This document shows, piece after piece, positions 33,965 to 44,625 of a stretch of DNA of 64,000 bases. Under the pieces are notes generated by a model. The model was not told where the DNA came from. It did no database searches and saw only the letters and a list, made by a program, of their open reading frames with translations. A program made the translations under genes and the position numbers. Where the stretch lies: contig WEDG01002567.1 in assembly GCA_017591395.1 (NCBI GenBank), forward strand, positions 1-64,000, read 5' to 3'. Within the stretch, counting starts at the first letter, position 1. Each line of letters opens with the position of its first letter. Source of the DNA: Schistocephalus solidus. Taxonomy: Eukaryota > Platyhelminthes > Cestoda > Diphyllobothriidea > Diphyllobothriidae.

Positions 33965-34440
33965 CGGACGCTAAAAATAATTTCAGCAGCAAATAATGAC
34001 ATAACTGCATAAACGTCCCATAATAATAAATTTCCGTTTTTCTTTTCTTATTAAAGCCATAAGTTGACCTTTCTGACATTAAATATAATTTCAGATAAAA
34101 GTACTACCATAAATTCAATAAACCCTATAGAGATCTCATTACACAAATTCGATAATCAACACCAGATTACAAAAAAACAATTTGTATATTTTGCATATCG
34201 TTTAAACACAGTTAATGTAGAAAGGTACCATAATCATAAATATTTAATCTCTTCCTTCCTTATCCGGTCAGAGCTATCAGTTGATCTATAGGTCAGCTTA
34301 ACATAATTTCAGTTATAAATATGGACATAAATGCATAAACGTCCCATGATCATACATTTCCGTTTTTCTTTTCTTATCAAAGCCACGAGTTAACCTTTCT
34401 AGGGCTAAACATAATTTCATAAATAAATACCAACATGACA
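33965..34440 (+). repeat. AT-rich degenerate tandem repeats ahead of EnSpm copy 3
   Basis: Same alternating units as at 29691-30540: landmarks at about 34051, 34268 and 34380 (spacing about 217 and 112 bp). The close match over several hundred bases, including TAATCATAAATATTTAATCT and TTCCTTCCTTATC, shows that these are part of the element's 5' subterminal region. Confidence 0.65.
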
Positions 34441-34453
34441 AATTGCCGAGAAT

Positions 34454-35378
34454 ATGAGGGAAATGTATTCGTCCGACTCATCTTCATCGTCATGGCACCT
34501 GACCTCCTCCTTTAGTTCGTCCTATGATGACTCTGACTATGAGATTTCATCTGCTGATGAGGAGACAAGTTGGATGGATATGGCATCTGACGTAGCCGCT
34601 AACAAATCTTTAAGCACTCCTATAATAGAAGCGGAACCAACGATACGAGAAGCTCTGAGGTCATGGACAATACGCTCGCGTATACCACTGATTCATCTGA
34701 GTAGTCTTCGGCAGATAATCAGACGGCTGACCTCGGACCTAACTGCAAACGCAGAAACGCGGTTGGGTGGGGCCAGTGATGTTTAAACGGTAACGGCAAT
34801 GGGCAGTGGTGAGTACGATCATTTAGGACTTGTGCAACAGTTAACTGAGCAGTTTCGAGACCCTACCATGCATCTCATACGCAATAGTGTTGTATTTTAT
34901 TTATCTAGTGATGAACTCTCTATACATACGAAAACTAAGCGCGAGTTTTGGCCTTTCCTAGGTAGAATTATGGTTCCCTGTGTTAGGGAAATATTCGTTG
35001 TTAGAATTAGTTGTGGCTATGGAAACCTTCAGATATGCAAATTTTCTGTAGGTCCCTCGCTACAAGGTTAGTATGTTTGGCCAGAGATGGTCTTCGTGTT
35101 ATACATATGAAAATGACGCTAGAGTTTCGTTAGCTGCTGTAATTTGCGATGCTCCAGCGAGAGCTTTTAGCAAGCAAATTAAGAATTTAAATGCCTTTTA
35201 TGGCTGTGAAAGGTGTTGTGTTAAAGGCGATTACGTAGATAAACTAGTAAATGATAGCGTCTCTGAGCGTTTGAGGATGGCTGTCGATTTTCTCTTCGTC
35301 AACGATGACTGCAATCGTATCGGCACTTCGCCACTGCTAGCAAGAAAGCTGGGAATCATTACTTCCTTTCCTTTAGAG
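34454..35378 (+). pseudogene. EnSpm transposase, N-terminal part (copy 3)
   Basis: Opens with an acidic Ser-rich N-terminus ([20 protein letters not shown]), then [20 protein letters not shown] (in family members L-x-x-W-A-x-x-x-x-I followed by a helix). A break at 34786 is followed by GEYDHLGLVQQLTEQF, KREFWPFLGRIM and FVVRISCGYGN; a TTCTGTAG acceptor at about 35050; then AAVICDAPARAFSKQIKNLN, FYGCERC (zinc-binding CX2C) and IGTSPLL, ending at ITSFPL, where the hAT element cuts in. Sequence 36824 onward continues with the DYMHLV-type motif. Frame breaks show that it is inactive. Confidence 0.7.
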
Positions 35379-36823
35379 CCAGCAAACCTCAGTTTGGTAA
35401 AGCAAATCGCCGTAATCAGCCTCTGCAGCTTCGCACATGTGCTTGAAAATGCGGTGTTTAAGAGTTTAAGCAAGCACTGCGTTCACTAACTTCACCATAA
35501 CAGACATAATGTCCTTCATGCCTTCTGCTTTGGCACACAATGACTCCTGGTGAACGAGGCAGTGCGCCTTGCGTATCTCCTGTGCCCAACTCAAAACGTG
35601 GCAGTGGTTGATGAGCAGTTGCGAATGTCCCTTGGTAGATCCAACCATGGCAGGTGCACCGTCAGTAGTTACCAAGACGAGATTCGACAGGTCGAAACCA
35701 CTCAAAGCAGGTAGGAGGGCATTGAGGACACCTTGACCAGTTGTCATTCCATTCATTGGGATGAGGCTAAGAAACTCCTCGACTACCTCCAGGAGTTGTG
35801 TGATGCCACGCACGAAGATGGCAAGCCGTGCAGTATTCTTGATATCACAGCTCTAGTCGAAGGCAATGAAGAATATATCGAGTTGTGAACTTCGTAAACA
35901 TCGAAGACTGGACATCAGAAGTCAAATCCTCCACGCGTCGATTCACAGTGCGGGTAGAAAGCGGGATTGCCTTGAAAGCGTCGTGTTGCTCGATGCAAAT
36001 AACGTCAACAGCAGCAAGTAAACAATCCATTTAAAAGTATGCATCAGTAAAGGGATGCATTTTCTTCGCAATCACCAAGGACACTTCATAGGAGGCACTA
36101 ATGCGACGCTAAGCAGCCTCAGTTACTTTGGAGGCCTGCTTCTTGAAGAGGGACGAATGTGGATCCAACCGTTACTGCAAGTAAACAGCCTCAGTCTTCC
36201 GCTTATCCGCGGTATAGTCCCTGTACATGTGCGCGTGCTTGGCGTTGAAATGCCCCTTGAGATCCAACTGCTTGAAAGTGCTGTTGGTGTCGTTGGACAA
36301 AAAACACAGGGCTTTGTTGCCGCGTTGGACGAAGAATAAATGGTCAGTCCATTCGGGGTGGAAGACACGGCGTTCGAGTTCAACCTTCCGGAGACTGGTA
36401 GCTGCGCATTGCTTCTGCTCTTAAGAAATATTCATTGGGGTTACTGTGCGGGAACTCGATGTCTGTAATATGACCATGAAATAAAATTGCTTCGCACGTC
36501 ACAGCATACACGTGCGCACAACACACGCCTTGACCCCGGTAAGAGGTGAATGAAACCGAGATCAGAGATTGAACCTGTTTACAACACAAAATTTATCATC
36601 CTGCCCTGGTCAGGCGCTTCTGTTTCATTCAAGCGCCTGACATCAGTTCTAAAAATAAACACGAGCCGCAGCTTAAGCTATAACCAGCAGTAATGAAGGG
36701 GAACAAAACCGCGACAATTCAATTAGGCGGGATCCAACAATAATTAACTAGGAGTGCGTTAGGCCAGACTTGAATACTAGCTAGGCCGTATCTGGCCTAA
36801 AGGCCGGAGTTTGCCAACCTCTG
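35379..36823 (-). mobile_element. hAT DNA transposon, minus strand, missing one end
   Basis: Right terminus: minus-strand CAGAGGTTGGCAAACTCCGG at 36823-36804, a typical hAT terminal inverted repeat. Just outside is CTTTAGAC (36824-36831), and CTTTAGAG occurs at 35371-35378, consistent with the 8-bp target duplication of hAT elements. The left boundary, however, lies inside coding sequence rather than at a second terminal repeat, so the copy lacks its 3' half. Inserted within the transposase of EnSpm copy 3. Confidence 0.75.
35380..36420 (-). pseudogene. hAT transposase pseudogene (GTF2IRD2/ZBED-like)
   Basis: Cut-and-paste transposase. Minus strand: EQKQCAATSLRKVELERRVF, EWTDHLFFVQRGNKALCFLS (36420-36300), DLKGHFNAKHAHMY (BED-type zinc finger with HX4H present; the second Cys of the usual CX2C is Ser), an IAKKMHPFTDAYF-like segment (about 36070), CIEQHDAFKAIPLS and RTVNRRVEDL (36000-35920), and VTTDGAPAMVGSTKGHSQLL (35676-35620; DDE-type catalytic region of hAT). 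Then HCLVHQESLCAKAEGMKDIM (zinc/H motif), KHRIFKHMCEAAEADYGDLL and YQTEVCWL (35380), where it ends. Stops (for example near 35845 and 36050) and one frameshift at about 35470. Lacks the C-terminal dimerisation domain. Confidence 0.75.
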
Positions 36824-37267
36824 CTTTAGACCCTCTACATTTAGTTTACCTGGATGTTATGCGTCGGCTTCTGAACTTGTGACCGAAAAGCCCAAGAAAA
36901 GCTCATTTTCGGTTGTCACCTGAAGCGATAACTACGGTTAATGATAGGTTAAAGGCGCTTAATGCCTACCTGCCATGGCAATTTTAACGGGTTTCAAGGT
37001 CCTTTACTGATTTAGATACCTGGAAGGGCAACGAGCAGCGTTAGTTTCTACTGTACACGGGTAAAGTTGTCCTTCAAGATTTTCTTCTCAGAAGATATTG
37101 GAAACACGTTTTACTATTGCTCGCGGCAATACGCTGTCTTGTTCGTTCCCGTTCGTGCAAAGAATGGGTGCCCTACTGTAAGCAGCTGTTGCAAATGTTC
37201 GTAGAAAAATAGTCATCATTATATGGTAAGCCGAAAATGGTAAACAATGTTCACAGCATTGTTCACC
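36824..37267 (+). pseudogene. EnSpm transposase, middle part (copy 3)
   Basis: Continues from 35378. LDPLHLVYLDVMRRLLNL (36826-36880; the family consensus is FPLDYMHLVCLGVMRRLLHLW), then AHFRLSPEAITTVNDRLKAL, YLPWQF, a stop, DLDTWKG, FLLYTGKVVLQDFLLRRYWK, FVEK, SLYGKPKMVNNVHSIVHL. The reading continues at 39395 after the LINE E insertion. Four stop codons. Confidence 0.7.
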
Positions 37268-37289
37268 TACCAGAAAACATTGCACCCCG

Positions 37290-39024
37290 TACTACTGGAT
37301 TCCATTGGCAATCCTGTAGTTGATGACAAATTGACGGCTGATAGTTTTAACGTTTTCTTGTCCAGAACATTTATTGAAAATTCGACCGCTCCCCGTCCGC
37401 CCATCCAGGTTTGGACCAGTGCCGTCCTCGAAACCATAACTTTTACCCTCTGGGACGTAACCGTAGCCATTCGACGTTTTCGTCGATCTTTTAGTCCGGG
37501 ACCAGATGGCGTACCGATCAGTATTATAAAGGCGGATGCTAATGATATTTTCCCGTCACTTCTATGTAAGATATTTAATCTAGCTCTTGAAAGTGAAACC
37601 TTTCCCAGTGTATGGAAGGAATCGCATATTCTACCTATCCCCAAACGCGGCCAATCTACGTCATTTGACGATTTTATGCCAATCAACACACTGTCCGCAG
37701 CTTCGAAAATCCTGGAGACCTTGATCAAAGATAAGATGATGTATCATTTAACTGAGAATAACCTATTGAGTGCAGCCCAGCATGGGTTTCTCAAACTAGG
37801 TCTTGTGACACATGTCAGCTCTTTTTCTTTGATCATGTTCTACAATCTAGGGATAATGGCTTTGCACTTTACATAGTCTATTTCGATTTCACCAAGGCCT
37901 TCGATCGTGTTGACCATGCCCTTCTTCTCCTGAAACTCTCCTCTTTCGGTATATGTGTTAAACTTCTGAGCTTGATATCTTCTTACCTGAGCTCTCGTAC
38001 ACAACATGTTAAGATCTCCCAATGCCATCTCAAACTCGGCACGTGTTCGGAGTGGAGTTATTCAGGGTAGTGTGCTAGGCCCGCTTTTTATTTTGTCTTT
38101 TGTCAATGATGTGCCAGGTTTATTTCGAAATGGTAGGCCCTTTATGTATGCCGACGATTTAAAAGTTGCCTATCGATACAAGCCGGCAGATCGCGACACC
38201 GTGCTTGATCTATTAAAAATGATCTCGAGGCGTTTGCCCAGTGGTGCTGCACATGGCGCCTTTCCCTTTCTTGGCACAAATGTTCCGTTATGGTTGTCGG
38301 TGACAACCATCAGCCCTCATCTTAGCATAGATGGCCACGATATAAATGTACCTGGCGTTGTTAAGGACCTGGGCATATCATATTCCAACGGTCTCAATCT
38401 TTCAGAGCATTGCGCCCTGATTGTCTCCAAAGCACGCAGAACTGCCGGGTTTATCCTTCGAAATTTTAAAACTATTGATATTAGACTTCGCCTTTATAAA
38501 AATGTACGTTAGACCTGGCCTGGAATACTGCTCGTTTCTATTTAGCCTTCTGCGCGCTAGCGAACGGAAGAAAAATAGAATCGGTCCAACACTTCTTCAC
38601 GAAAAGAATTTTATCGTTGGAGCACCGTAATCTGTCGTATCAAGAACGCTGTGGGCTTGTTAACATTGATCTCTTATGGTTTCGCCGAGTGCAGAAGGGA
38701 CTATTTTTGCTTTTTAAGCTTTTGAATAATCGTACATTTAATCCCCTTATCACTGTGAGGCAGCTTGACCATCCTCGGCGCAGCAGTCATCGCAATGTCT
38801 TTTTATTTCTTCCATTAGCTCGCACAGTTAAGTATCGACGGTTCTTTTCGGTAAACGCCATGGCCATGTGGAATAAACTTCCCCATAATATAAAAGTCCA
38901 ACGGAGTTATTCTTTGTTTAAGATTACCATTACTAGTTTTTTGCATTCAGAACAGTTTCCAAGAATTCTGGGCGCCGACACGGTAGAATCTGTTTTCCTG
39001 TTCGAAGGAGTGCGCGGCATCTGA
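37290..39024 (+). pseudogene. LINE ORF2 pseudogene: reverse transcriptase (E)
   Basis: LTADSFNVFLSRTF (37332), FSPGPDGVPISIIKADANDI (37490), VWKESHILPIPKRGQS, AASKILETLIKDKMMYHL, LLSAAQHGFLKLG; a frameshift; YFDFTKAFDRVDHALLLLKL (37880-37940, first catalytic Asp); SGVIQGSVLGPLFILSFVND (38050), FMYADDLKVAYRY (38140, intact YADD). C-terminal domain: DLGISYSNGLNLSEHC, GLEYCSFLFSLLRASER, WFRRVQKGLFLLFKLLNNR, FFSVNAMAMWNKLPHNIKVQ. Three frames are needed, so not functional, but catalytic motifs survive. Confidence 0.85.
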
Positions 39025-39229
39025 ACTCGATCCCAGGTGTTACCTTGAGGGATACGGCACCGTCTCTGCAGCCTGCACCCGTTGACTTCTTCGGCAGACA
39101 GTGAGCTACCGTAAACGGATGCTTTCTTGCCTGAGGCAGAATCCCGGTTCCTAGCAAAGACAGAGACTGCATACAGACTGCAATTGTGTTAGCCCTTCCC
39201 TGATCTGAATTGCTATCATCCTTACAGGC

Positions 39230-39309
39230 GGCAGTTTTTTCTTCTGAATAACATGAAAATAGGAAAAACACTTATAATGATATATATTGAGGAGTTTTTT
39301 TTCACTGCC
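39230..39309 (+). other. ENE-like fold, family E (first copy)
   Basis: GGCAGT (39230-39235) pairs with ACTGCC (39304-39309); TTTTTT faces TTTTTTTT; CTTC pairs with GGAG (one G-U). The loop is AT-rich. Same plan as in families B and C although the stems differ in sequence. Confidence 0.55.
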
Positions 39310-39394
39310 AGCCTCTACCCACTGAATATTTCACCTGACAATGCCTGTAAACCGGTATTAAATACAACTATTATTATTATTATTATTATTATTA

Positions 39395-40011
39395 GATGAT
39401 GTCCAATGACATGGTCCACTTGATAGTTTCTTGTCTTGCCCATTTGAAAGATATCTAGGGAAATTTAAGCGTATGCTTAGGAAACCATCGCAGCCAATTC
39501 AGCAAGTAGTTCGTAGGCTAGGACAGTTGCAGGCAGAGCGGCGGCCGTTAACTAGTTTATCAGAATGAACTTCTACCTATGAACAATCCGACGGCCCACT
39601 ACCACCAACAGGTGGATCTTTTACACAGTTTCAGTTTATTTAGAATAATTGGTTAATAATTAGTTAGACACCATAAGATGGGTCACTTTTGGTTGGCGAT
39701 AAATTAGTATGTGTGCAGAAAATTGTCCGCTATCCGAGTGAAGACAGGCTTAGTATTTGTAGAGTATGAAAATGTTGAGGATTTTTCAGATTATCCTGAA
39801 AACTCTTTATTTATTAACGTTTATAAAGCTACATTAGGGAACGTACTCAAAACAAGCCCATTGCCATCCACCGTTCGGAAATACGCCTGCTTACCCATAG
39901 ACGATCACCTGGACGATGGGACACGGTCCAGTCCACAGCAATTGATTTGTGGAAAGTTAAGGGAGGCAGTGAAGGATTAGGTAGTTATCACTTTCCCAAT
40001 CCCTTCTTTTC
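39395..40011 (+). pseudogene. EnSpm transposase, C-terminal part (copy 3)
   Basis: Resumes with DDVQ, HGPLDSFLSCPFERYLGKFK, RMLRKPSQPIQQVVRRLGQL (39400-39530; the family reads GPLDSFSAFPFENFLGxLKR). After frameshifts, 39711-39980 gives TGLVFVEYENVEDFSDYPEN, SLFINVYKATLGNVLKTSPL, ACLPIDDHLDD. The intron-like CCCTTCTTTTCCTG at 39998-40011 is where LINE C is inserted. Confidence 0.65.
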
Positions 40012-40183
40012 CTGTTTATTTAGAATTTATATTTTGGTTCGCACCGGCAAGGCACTGTTTAAGCAAACATAGTAACGAAATAAAGTTATGACAAGGTGTG
40101 CAGATAAAATTTACAAATACATAATTTTTCCTGCCATGTCAACAGTTAGCGATGTTTTGAAATTAATGGTGAATCATAAAAAA

Positions 40184-40274
40184 TAGGCAGTGAAAAAAAC
40201 TCCTACCTTAAAAATGGAAGCAGAGTGCAATGGGCCTTCATTTTTGAGTAGAAGGTAGGAGAAAAAAACGCCTA
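40184..40274 (-). other. ENE-like fold, family C
   Basis: On the minus strand TAGGC/GCCTA is the lower stem. GTTTTTTT faces TTTTTTTCACT. CTCCTACCTT pairs with AAGGTAGGAG over 10 bp, and AAAAATGAAGGC/GCTTCCATTTTT extends the helix. The strongest inner stem of the three families. Confidence 0.6.
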
Positions 40275-40975
40275 GGAAAAATGGTCAGGTGGTACAGTAG
40301 GGTAATACTGCAGTAGCATTACAGAATGAGATAATGAATCGTCGAGATGATTCGTTCTTGATCGCTTAGGCGTATAAAACAAAATCTCACGAAAATGCGC
40401 CAATGAACTTAAGTCCTCAGCATCTTAGGATACAGAATTGAATACTGATGATGGTTAGTATCCAAAGAAACGGTAGCATTTTGGACTGTGGACCACCGAA
40501 TGTGTTAGTTAAAATGACGTCATCGTTTGGATGACTGGTGATATAAGGAGACATCATAGTTCATGGGCGACTCGAGGTAGCGAAAATATAGTTTCAAGAG
40601 GTCATTTAAATTGCCGATGGTCCTTTCTCCAAGTCATGGGGAAAGCTACTGGGAAAAGATAAGGAAAATAAAAGGTTAATATAATAACTGTTAAAATAAA
40701 TGTGCAGTCTGCTTGAATGCCGATAGACCAGTTAACGACTTTATTTCAATTGGCAAGTTATTCCAAAGAAAACAATACCTAGAAGCAAAGACGAGAGAGC
40801 GTTTGCACGTTAAGGATGCAGGGGGGAGGTATAATTAGAGCAGAATTTCTTAGGTTATAAGGAAGACTAACGGGGGAAATGACAGAAAGCTTGGGGACAG
40901 TTGAATTATTATTAAGTTGGAAAAGGAGACAAAAGCCTGCTTCCAGTCTCTTGACCCAAATAAATTATAGCTTCG

Positions 40976-42249
40976 TTAGCTGGCATCTTGTTGAGTAGGA
41001 AGTAGTTGAAAGAGTCGAAAATAGGAGTTATTTTGTGAAATGTCTTTGGACATTTTAATTTTTGAACGGCTAGATTCGTTCATTAAATCGAAAAAATGAC
41101 AGCACAATTGAAGAATGGGAAGAACAAACATACGATAACGTCTTAATTTAATTTTCGGAAGGTAGAAATTATAAGGAATAAAGCCGCAAATCTGAGCAGC
41201 TTTGGCCATAATTCTATCGGCATGAGGCGAAAGATCTAATTTATTGGTGTAGCTTAAGCCCAAGTCCTTGATGGAGGAACATTCAATAATGGGCAACCTT
41301 CAAAAATAAGAGGTTGCGGCAGCCTAACAGGCCCAAAACGCATGTAGCGACACTTAGAAGGTGAGAACTCCATTAGCCATGTGGAGCTTCAGGCCGAAAA
41401 AGCATCTAAGTCTTAATTAATTTGTCAGAGGCGACGTTCGGTCGTAGAGTTAGAGAAGGAATACACGCATTTGAAGTTATCAGCATAAATAAAAGATTGA
41501 GAATGTTTAACTATCGAGGAAATATCATTTGTTTACAGTAAGAACAACAAAGGACCTAATAAGGTACGTTGAAGGACACCACTAACAATCGGGGTAGCAG
41601 TTGAGTGTGAGGACCCTACTAAAACTTTTGATTTCGATCATTAAGGTATGATCTAATAAAGTCAGTAAGGGCACTACGAAATCCTATAGCTTCTAGTTTA
41701 GCTACAAGTCGTTTATGAGGCACTTTATAAACTGCCTTACTAAGATCAAAATAGGCGACTACTGCCGATAGATTATCATTACGAAGAGAGGTAAGTAGAA
41801 TTAGAAAAGACATGTGGCAGGTTTCACAAGAGCGATCCGGTAAGAAGCCATGTTGGGAAACGTTTTGTTTTGTAATAAGCTTTTCAAAGAGTTTAGCAAG
41901 AGAGGGCGTTTTTATGAACACCACGATAGTTATGAATGTCCGAGCGGGAACCAGATTTAAAAACTGGTATTATAATAGAAGTTTTCCAATAATCGGGAAA
42001 GAAACCATTTTTGAGAAATACTGAGAATAACTTGCTTAGTAAAGGTGGAAAATCCCTTAACTGTTTAATAAGTGAGTTTGGAATGTTATCAGTTCCAACC
42101 GAATGTAAATTTTTTAGGCAAGTTATTTCTTTTTGAATACGTGAAGGCGAGAAATTAATGGTGGTTAGAAGTGAATTTAAAAGCAGAGGAATTGTGCGAG
42201 TGTGGCTAGTTTCAGTGGTAAAGTGGTTGGCAAAAAACGAATTTAACAA
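40976..42249 (-). pseudogene. LINE ORF2 pseudogene: reverse transcriptase (C)
   Basis: Minus strand: FFANHFTTETSHTRTIPLLL (42230), CLKNLHSVGTDNIPNSLIKQ, WKTSIIIPVFKSGSRSDIHN, then TPSLAKLFEKLITKQN, QHGFLPDRSCETCHMSFLIL, VAYFDLSKAVYKVPHKRLVA (41770-41720), and a SGVLQRTLLGPLLFLL-like region. At about 41490 the catalytic motif reads IYADNFKCV: the second Asp of YADD is Asn. The C-terminus has DLGLSYTNKLDLSPHADRIM (41260) and FVLPILQLCCHFFDLMNESS. Related to family B but clearly separate. Inactive by motif loss and frameshifts. Confidence 0.8.
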
Positions 42250-42322
42250 TTCTGCTTTGTCAAAATCGTCTGTTACAAATTTTTTGTTACAGTCGAGTAA
42301 GGGCGGAGTTACATTCAGACGC

Positions 42323-43530
42323 TAAACCGATGACCGATTTTGGGTTTCATGTCCAATCATGTCCAATCACGAACAGCATAATGGACGTCCCAAACGGACA
42401 ACGCAATGTCAAATGGACCCAAACTTATACGTTACAGAGATGCCATTTCTGTCATCCTCATCGGTATGCCGAACAATTACCCAAGTTACCGCTTTTTTAG
42501 GACAATTAATCGGAAGGGAGTGATTCAAGTAGAACACTGCCTATTGCGCAGTTGCCCTCATATGCGCGTGAGCCACTACCTTAAAAAGAAAATATTACTA
42601 GACAGCAGTCGGTGCCACCGAAAAAGGTGACGTGGTCACAGAACCACACGTCAGAGCCATTCATTAGTTAAAGCATGCCATCGATGGTTCATGCAATGCC
42701 ATCTACAAGAAATGCAGCATTTGCAAGACATAAAATTAGAGGTGGCTGCTTTTCGGTGACGTCTATAGGAGCATTTGGGGAGATGCGCCACCCATGCACC
42801 CCAATCATCGTAAAGAGGTCACATATTTAAACCACTGTTGACCCTTGATGAAGAAGACGCCTTAACCTAAGACGTCGCGCAAAATTCATCCATGGAGCAA
42901 TTTGTAGGTAGCCTGCACATTATGAACTATCTTACTAGGTTACCTATCTGGCCCCCCTAGGTGGTGATATCGTCAGCAGTTTTGCCGATCGCATATTTTC
43001 GGCTCTTTTCGCCGAGTAGGTGACCTACCACTTAACATTCTACGGTAGGCAACAGGACAAAAAGGCCTTTTTGCTTCTCCTCTGTACCAGCTATTTTGGG
43101 TAAGATACATTTAATTAATTACTTAATCATGTGCACCACAGACGTTTTTAATAGGTGAAATAAACCATAAAACACCGACAAATTACAGCTGGAAAAGGCT
43201 TTCATGAATGCATTTAAGAAGGCATACGATTGGCTACACAAAAGTGGCCTAAAGGCTGCCCTCGGCAAAAGTCTTGATGGTTGGTAAAATTTACTTATCA
43301 TCATGGTCTACAAAAGTTGCCTGCATTAAAAAATCGGCTGATTTTGATGCTTTTATAATTATCAGTTCAAAGTTCAATGTTTACTCACCCACAAACTAAT
43401 TTCATTGCCTTTTCATTTTAGAAGGGAGATCCAATGAACCGGTGGACGTAATACCTGGTCCGTCGACACAGGATTAGTCCTGTTTCTTCATATGCGGACA
43501 AGTTTCAGACTTAATTTGTAAACCACCTTT
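42323..43530 (+). pseudogene. EnSpm accessory gene, DUF4806-like (copy 3)
   Basis: Parallel to 28230-29390 over its whole length. The shared landmarks are GGTGACGTGGTCACAGAACC (28483 and 42626), the LGGDIVSSFADRIFSALFAE block at 42955-43015, GRQQDKKAFLLLL (43048), and an intron of the same size and position (GGGTAAGATACATTT to CACCACAG). The last exon, about 43142-43287, encodes KKAYDWLHKSGLKAALGKSL (43213-43272). More frame breaks than copy 1. The strand continues into the 3' subterminal region, which LINE A interrupts at 43588. Confidence 0.5.
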
Positions 43531-43587
43531 TTAAATTTTTTTTAAACAAAATGAATTTTTCTTGCTTACTCAGTCTTTCGAGAGTCA

Positions 43588-44625
43588 GTTCAGTTCAGTT
43601 CAGTTCAGTGTATTTGAGAAAAATAGGCTTACGCCTTTGAAATCCCTATTTAATACAGAAAGTCGGAATAATAATAAGCAATGTAAAAAAAGTTACAGTC
43701 AAGTGAATGCAGGCAGATTTACGTGGTACACGGATATTGTTAAGGTAAAGTTGTCACATAATCTTCCTGGTGCAGCAACATATGTATGTCAAGCCGATGT
43801 TTAAATATATCCACAGACTGGGACATTACAATCGCCTCAGGTAGGTTATTCCACGGTTTCAAGACACGGTTGGTGAAAAAATACTTCCTCACATCCAATC
43901 TTACTTGGGGCACACTTAGTTTGAATGGATGACCTCGGAGATTATTCGTAGCAGCAAGTTGGAAAAAGTCATCCCATAGGAGGGTGCAATCCATGCCACG
44001 CACGATACGGAAGGTTTGTATCAAGTCTCCGCGCAACTGCCTATAACTCAGAGGATAGAGCTGTAGGTTATTTAGGCAAATCTCATATGGCAGTTAACCT
44101 TGACCTCTTACTAATTTTGTGGCTCGTCGCTGTACCCTTTCGAGCATTTTGTAGTCCTGTTGGGTCCACGGTTGCCAGGCTTAGATCGCATATTCAAGAT
44201 GAGGCCTAACAAACGTACCAAAGACTTTAGAAAAGCAGTCTTCATCGAAAACGTTAAATGCCCGTTTGATAGAGTACAGCATTGAATTGGCGGATTTAGC
44301 CGCCTTGCAGCATTGCGTAGAAGGCTTCATGTTGTCTGTCATCCAAACGCCGAGATCCTTCTGTGTGTGTGTTTCTTGGAGTGGCATACCGTTCAAAAAG
44401 TAGGGTCGCATATCAGTGACCTGATTCCGACTTCCCAGACGTAGCAGGGCGCATTTGTTTGAGTTGAAGGACAAGAGCCATTTGCGGGACCACTCGTCCA
44501 ATCGATGGAGAATTTCTTGGAAATCGTCTCCATCGGCAGCATTGTTGATAACGTTCCAAATTTTTATTTCGTCCGCAAACATAGCAAAGTGACAGTCCAA
44601 TTCCTGAACACAATCATAAGAGTCA
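43588..44625 (-). mobile_element. Family A LINE, minus strand, 5'-truncated, nested in EnSpm copy 3
   Basis: The 3' end carries a run of CAGTT units on the plus strand (43586-43610; sense CTGAA repeats). ORF2 C-terminus on the minus strand: FAMFADEIKIWNVINNAADG (44588-44530; FADD is FADE), TQKDLGVWMTDNMKPSTQCC, RPHLEYAI, VQRRATKLVRGQ, NNLRGHPFKLSVPQVRLDVR, FFTNRVLKPWNNLPEAI. The sequence on the left (CTTTCGAGAG) and right (CATAAGAG, TCACTTTATCATTC) continues the EnSpm 3' region as at 29425-29450, possibly with a short AGAG duplication. Confidence 0.85.

Larger units (their letters stand above)
37268..39394 (+). mobile_element. Family E LINE, 5'-truncated, nested in EnSpm copy 3
   Basis: Begins in the endonuclease-RT linker (equivalent to 51020 in the second E copy) and runs through the RT and C-terminus to a 3' UTR with ENE-like fold (39230-39309), ATGCCTGTAAACCGGTAT terminal hairpin and an ATT-repeat tail (39367-39394). 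Flanked on both sides by continuous EnSpm transposase sequence. Confidence 0.85.
40012..42322 (-). mobile_element. Family C LINE, minus strand, 5'-truncated, nested in EnSpm copy 3
   Basis: 3' end at 40012-40020, ENE-like fold 40184-40274, ORF2 C-terminus 41296-40976, RT 42249-41450. It starts just upstream of the RT. Sits in the intron preceding the EnSpm accessory gene, with EnSpm sequence on both sides. Confidence 0.85.

Noticed and set aside
35379..35400. CAGCAAACCTCAG as the left hAT terminal repeat
   Set aside because: It reads as transposase codons (QTEVCWL) on the minus strand, continuous with the preceding domain, and does not match the right terminal repeat.
36055..36424. Two plus-strand frames over the hAT region
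   Set aside because: The minus-strand frame carries EWTDHLFFVQRGNKALCFLS and HX4H, so the plus frames are shadows.
43586..43610. CAGTT repeats as an independent microsatellite
   Set aside because: They are the 3' tail of the minus-strand family A LINE; the same tail occurs at 372-388 and 18170-18196.
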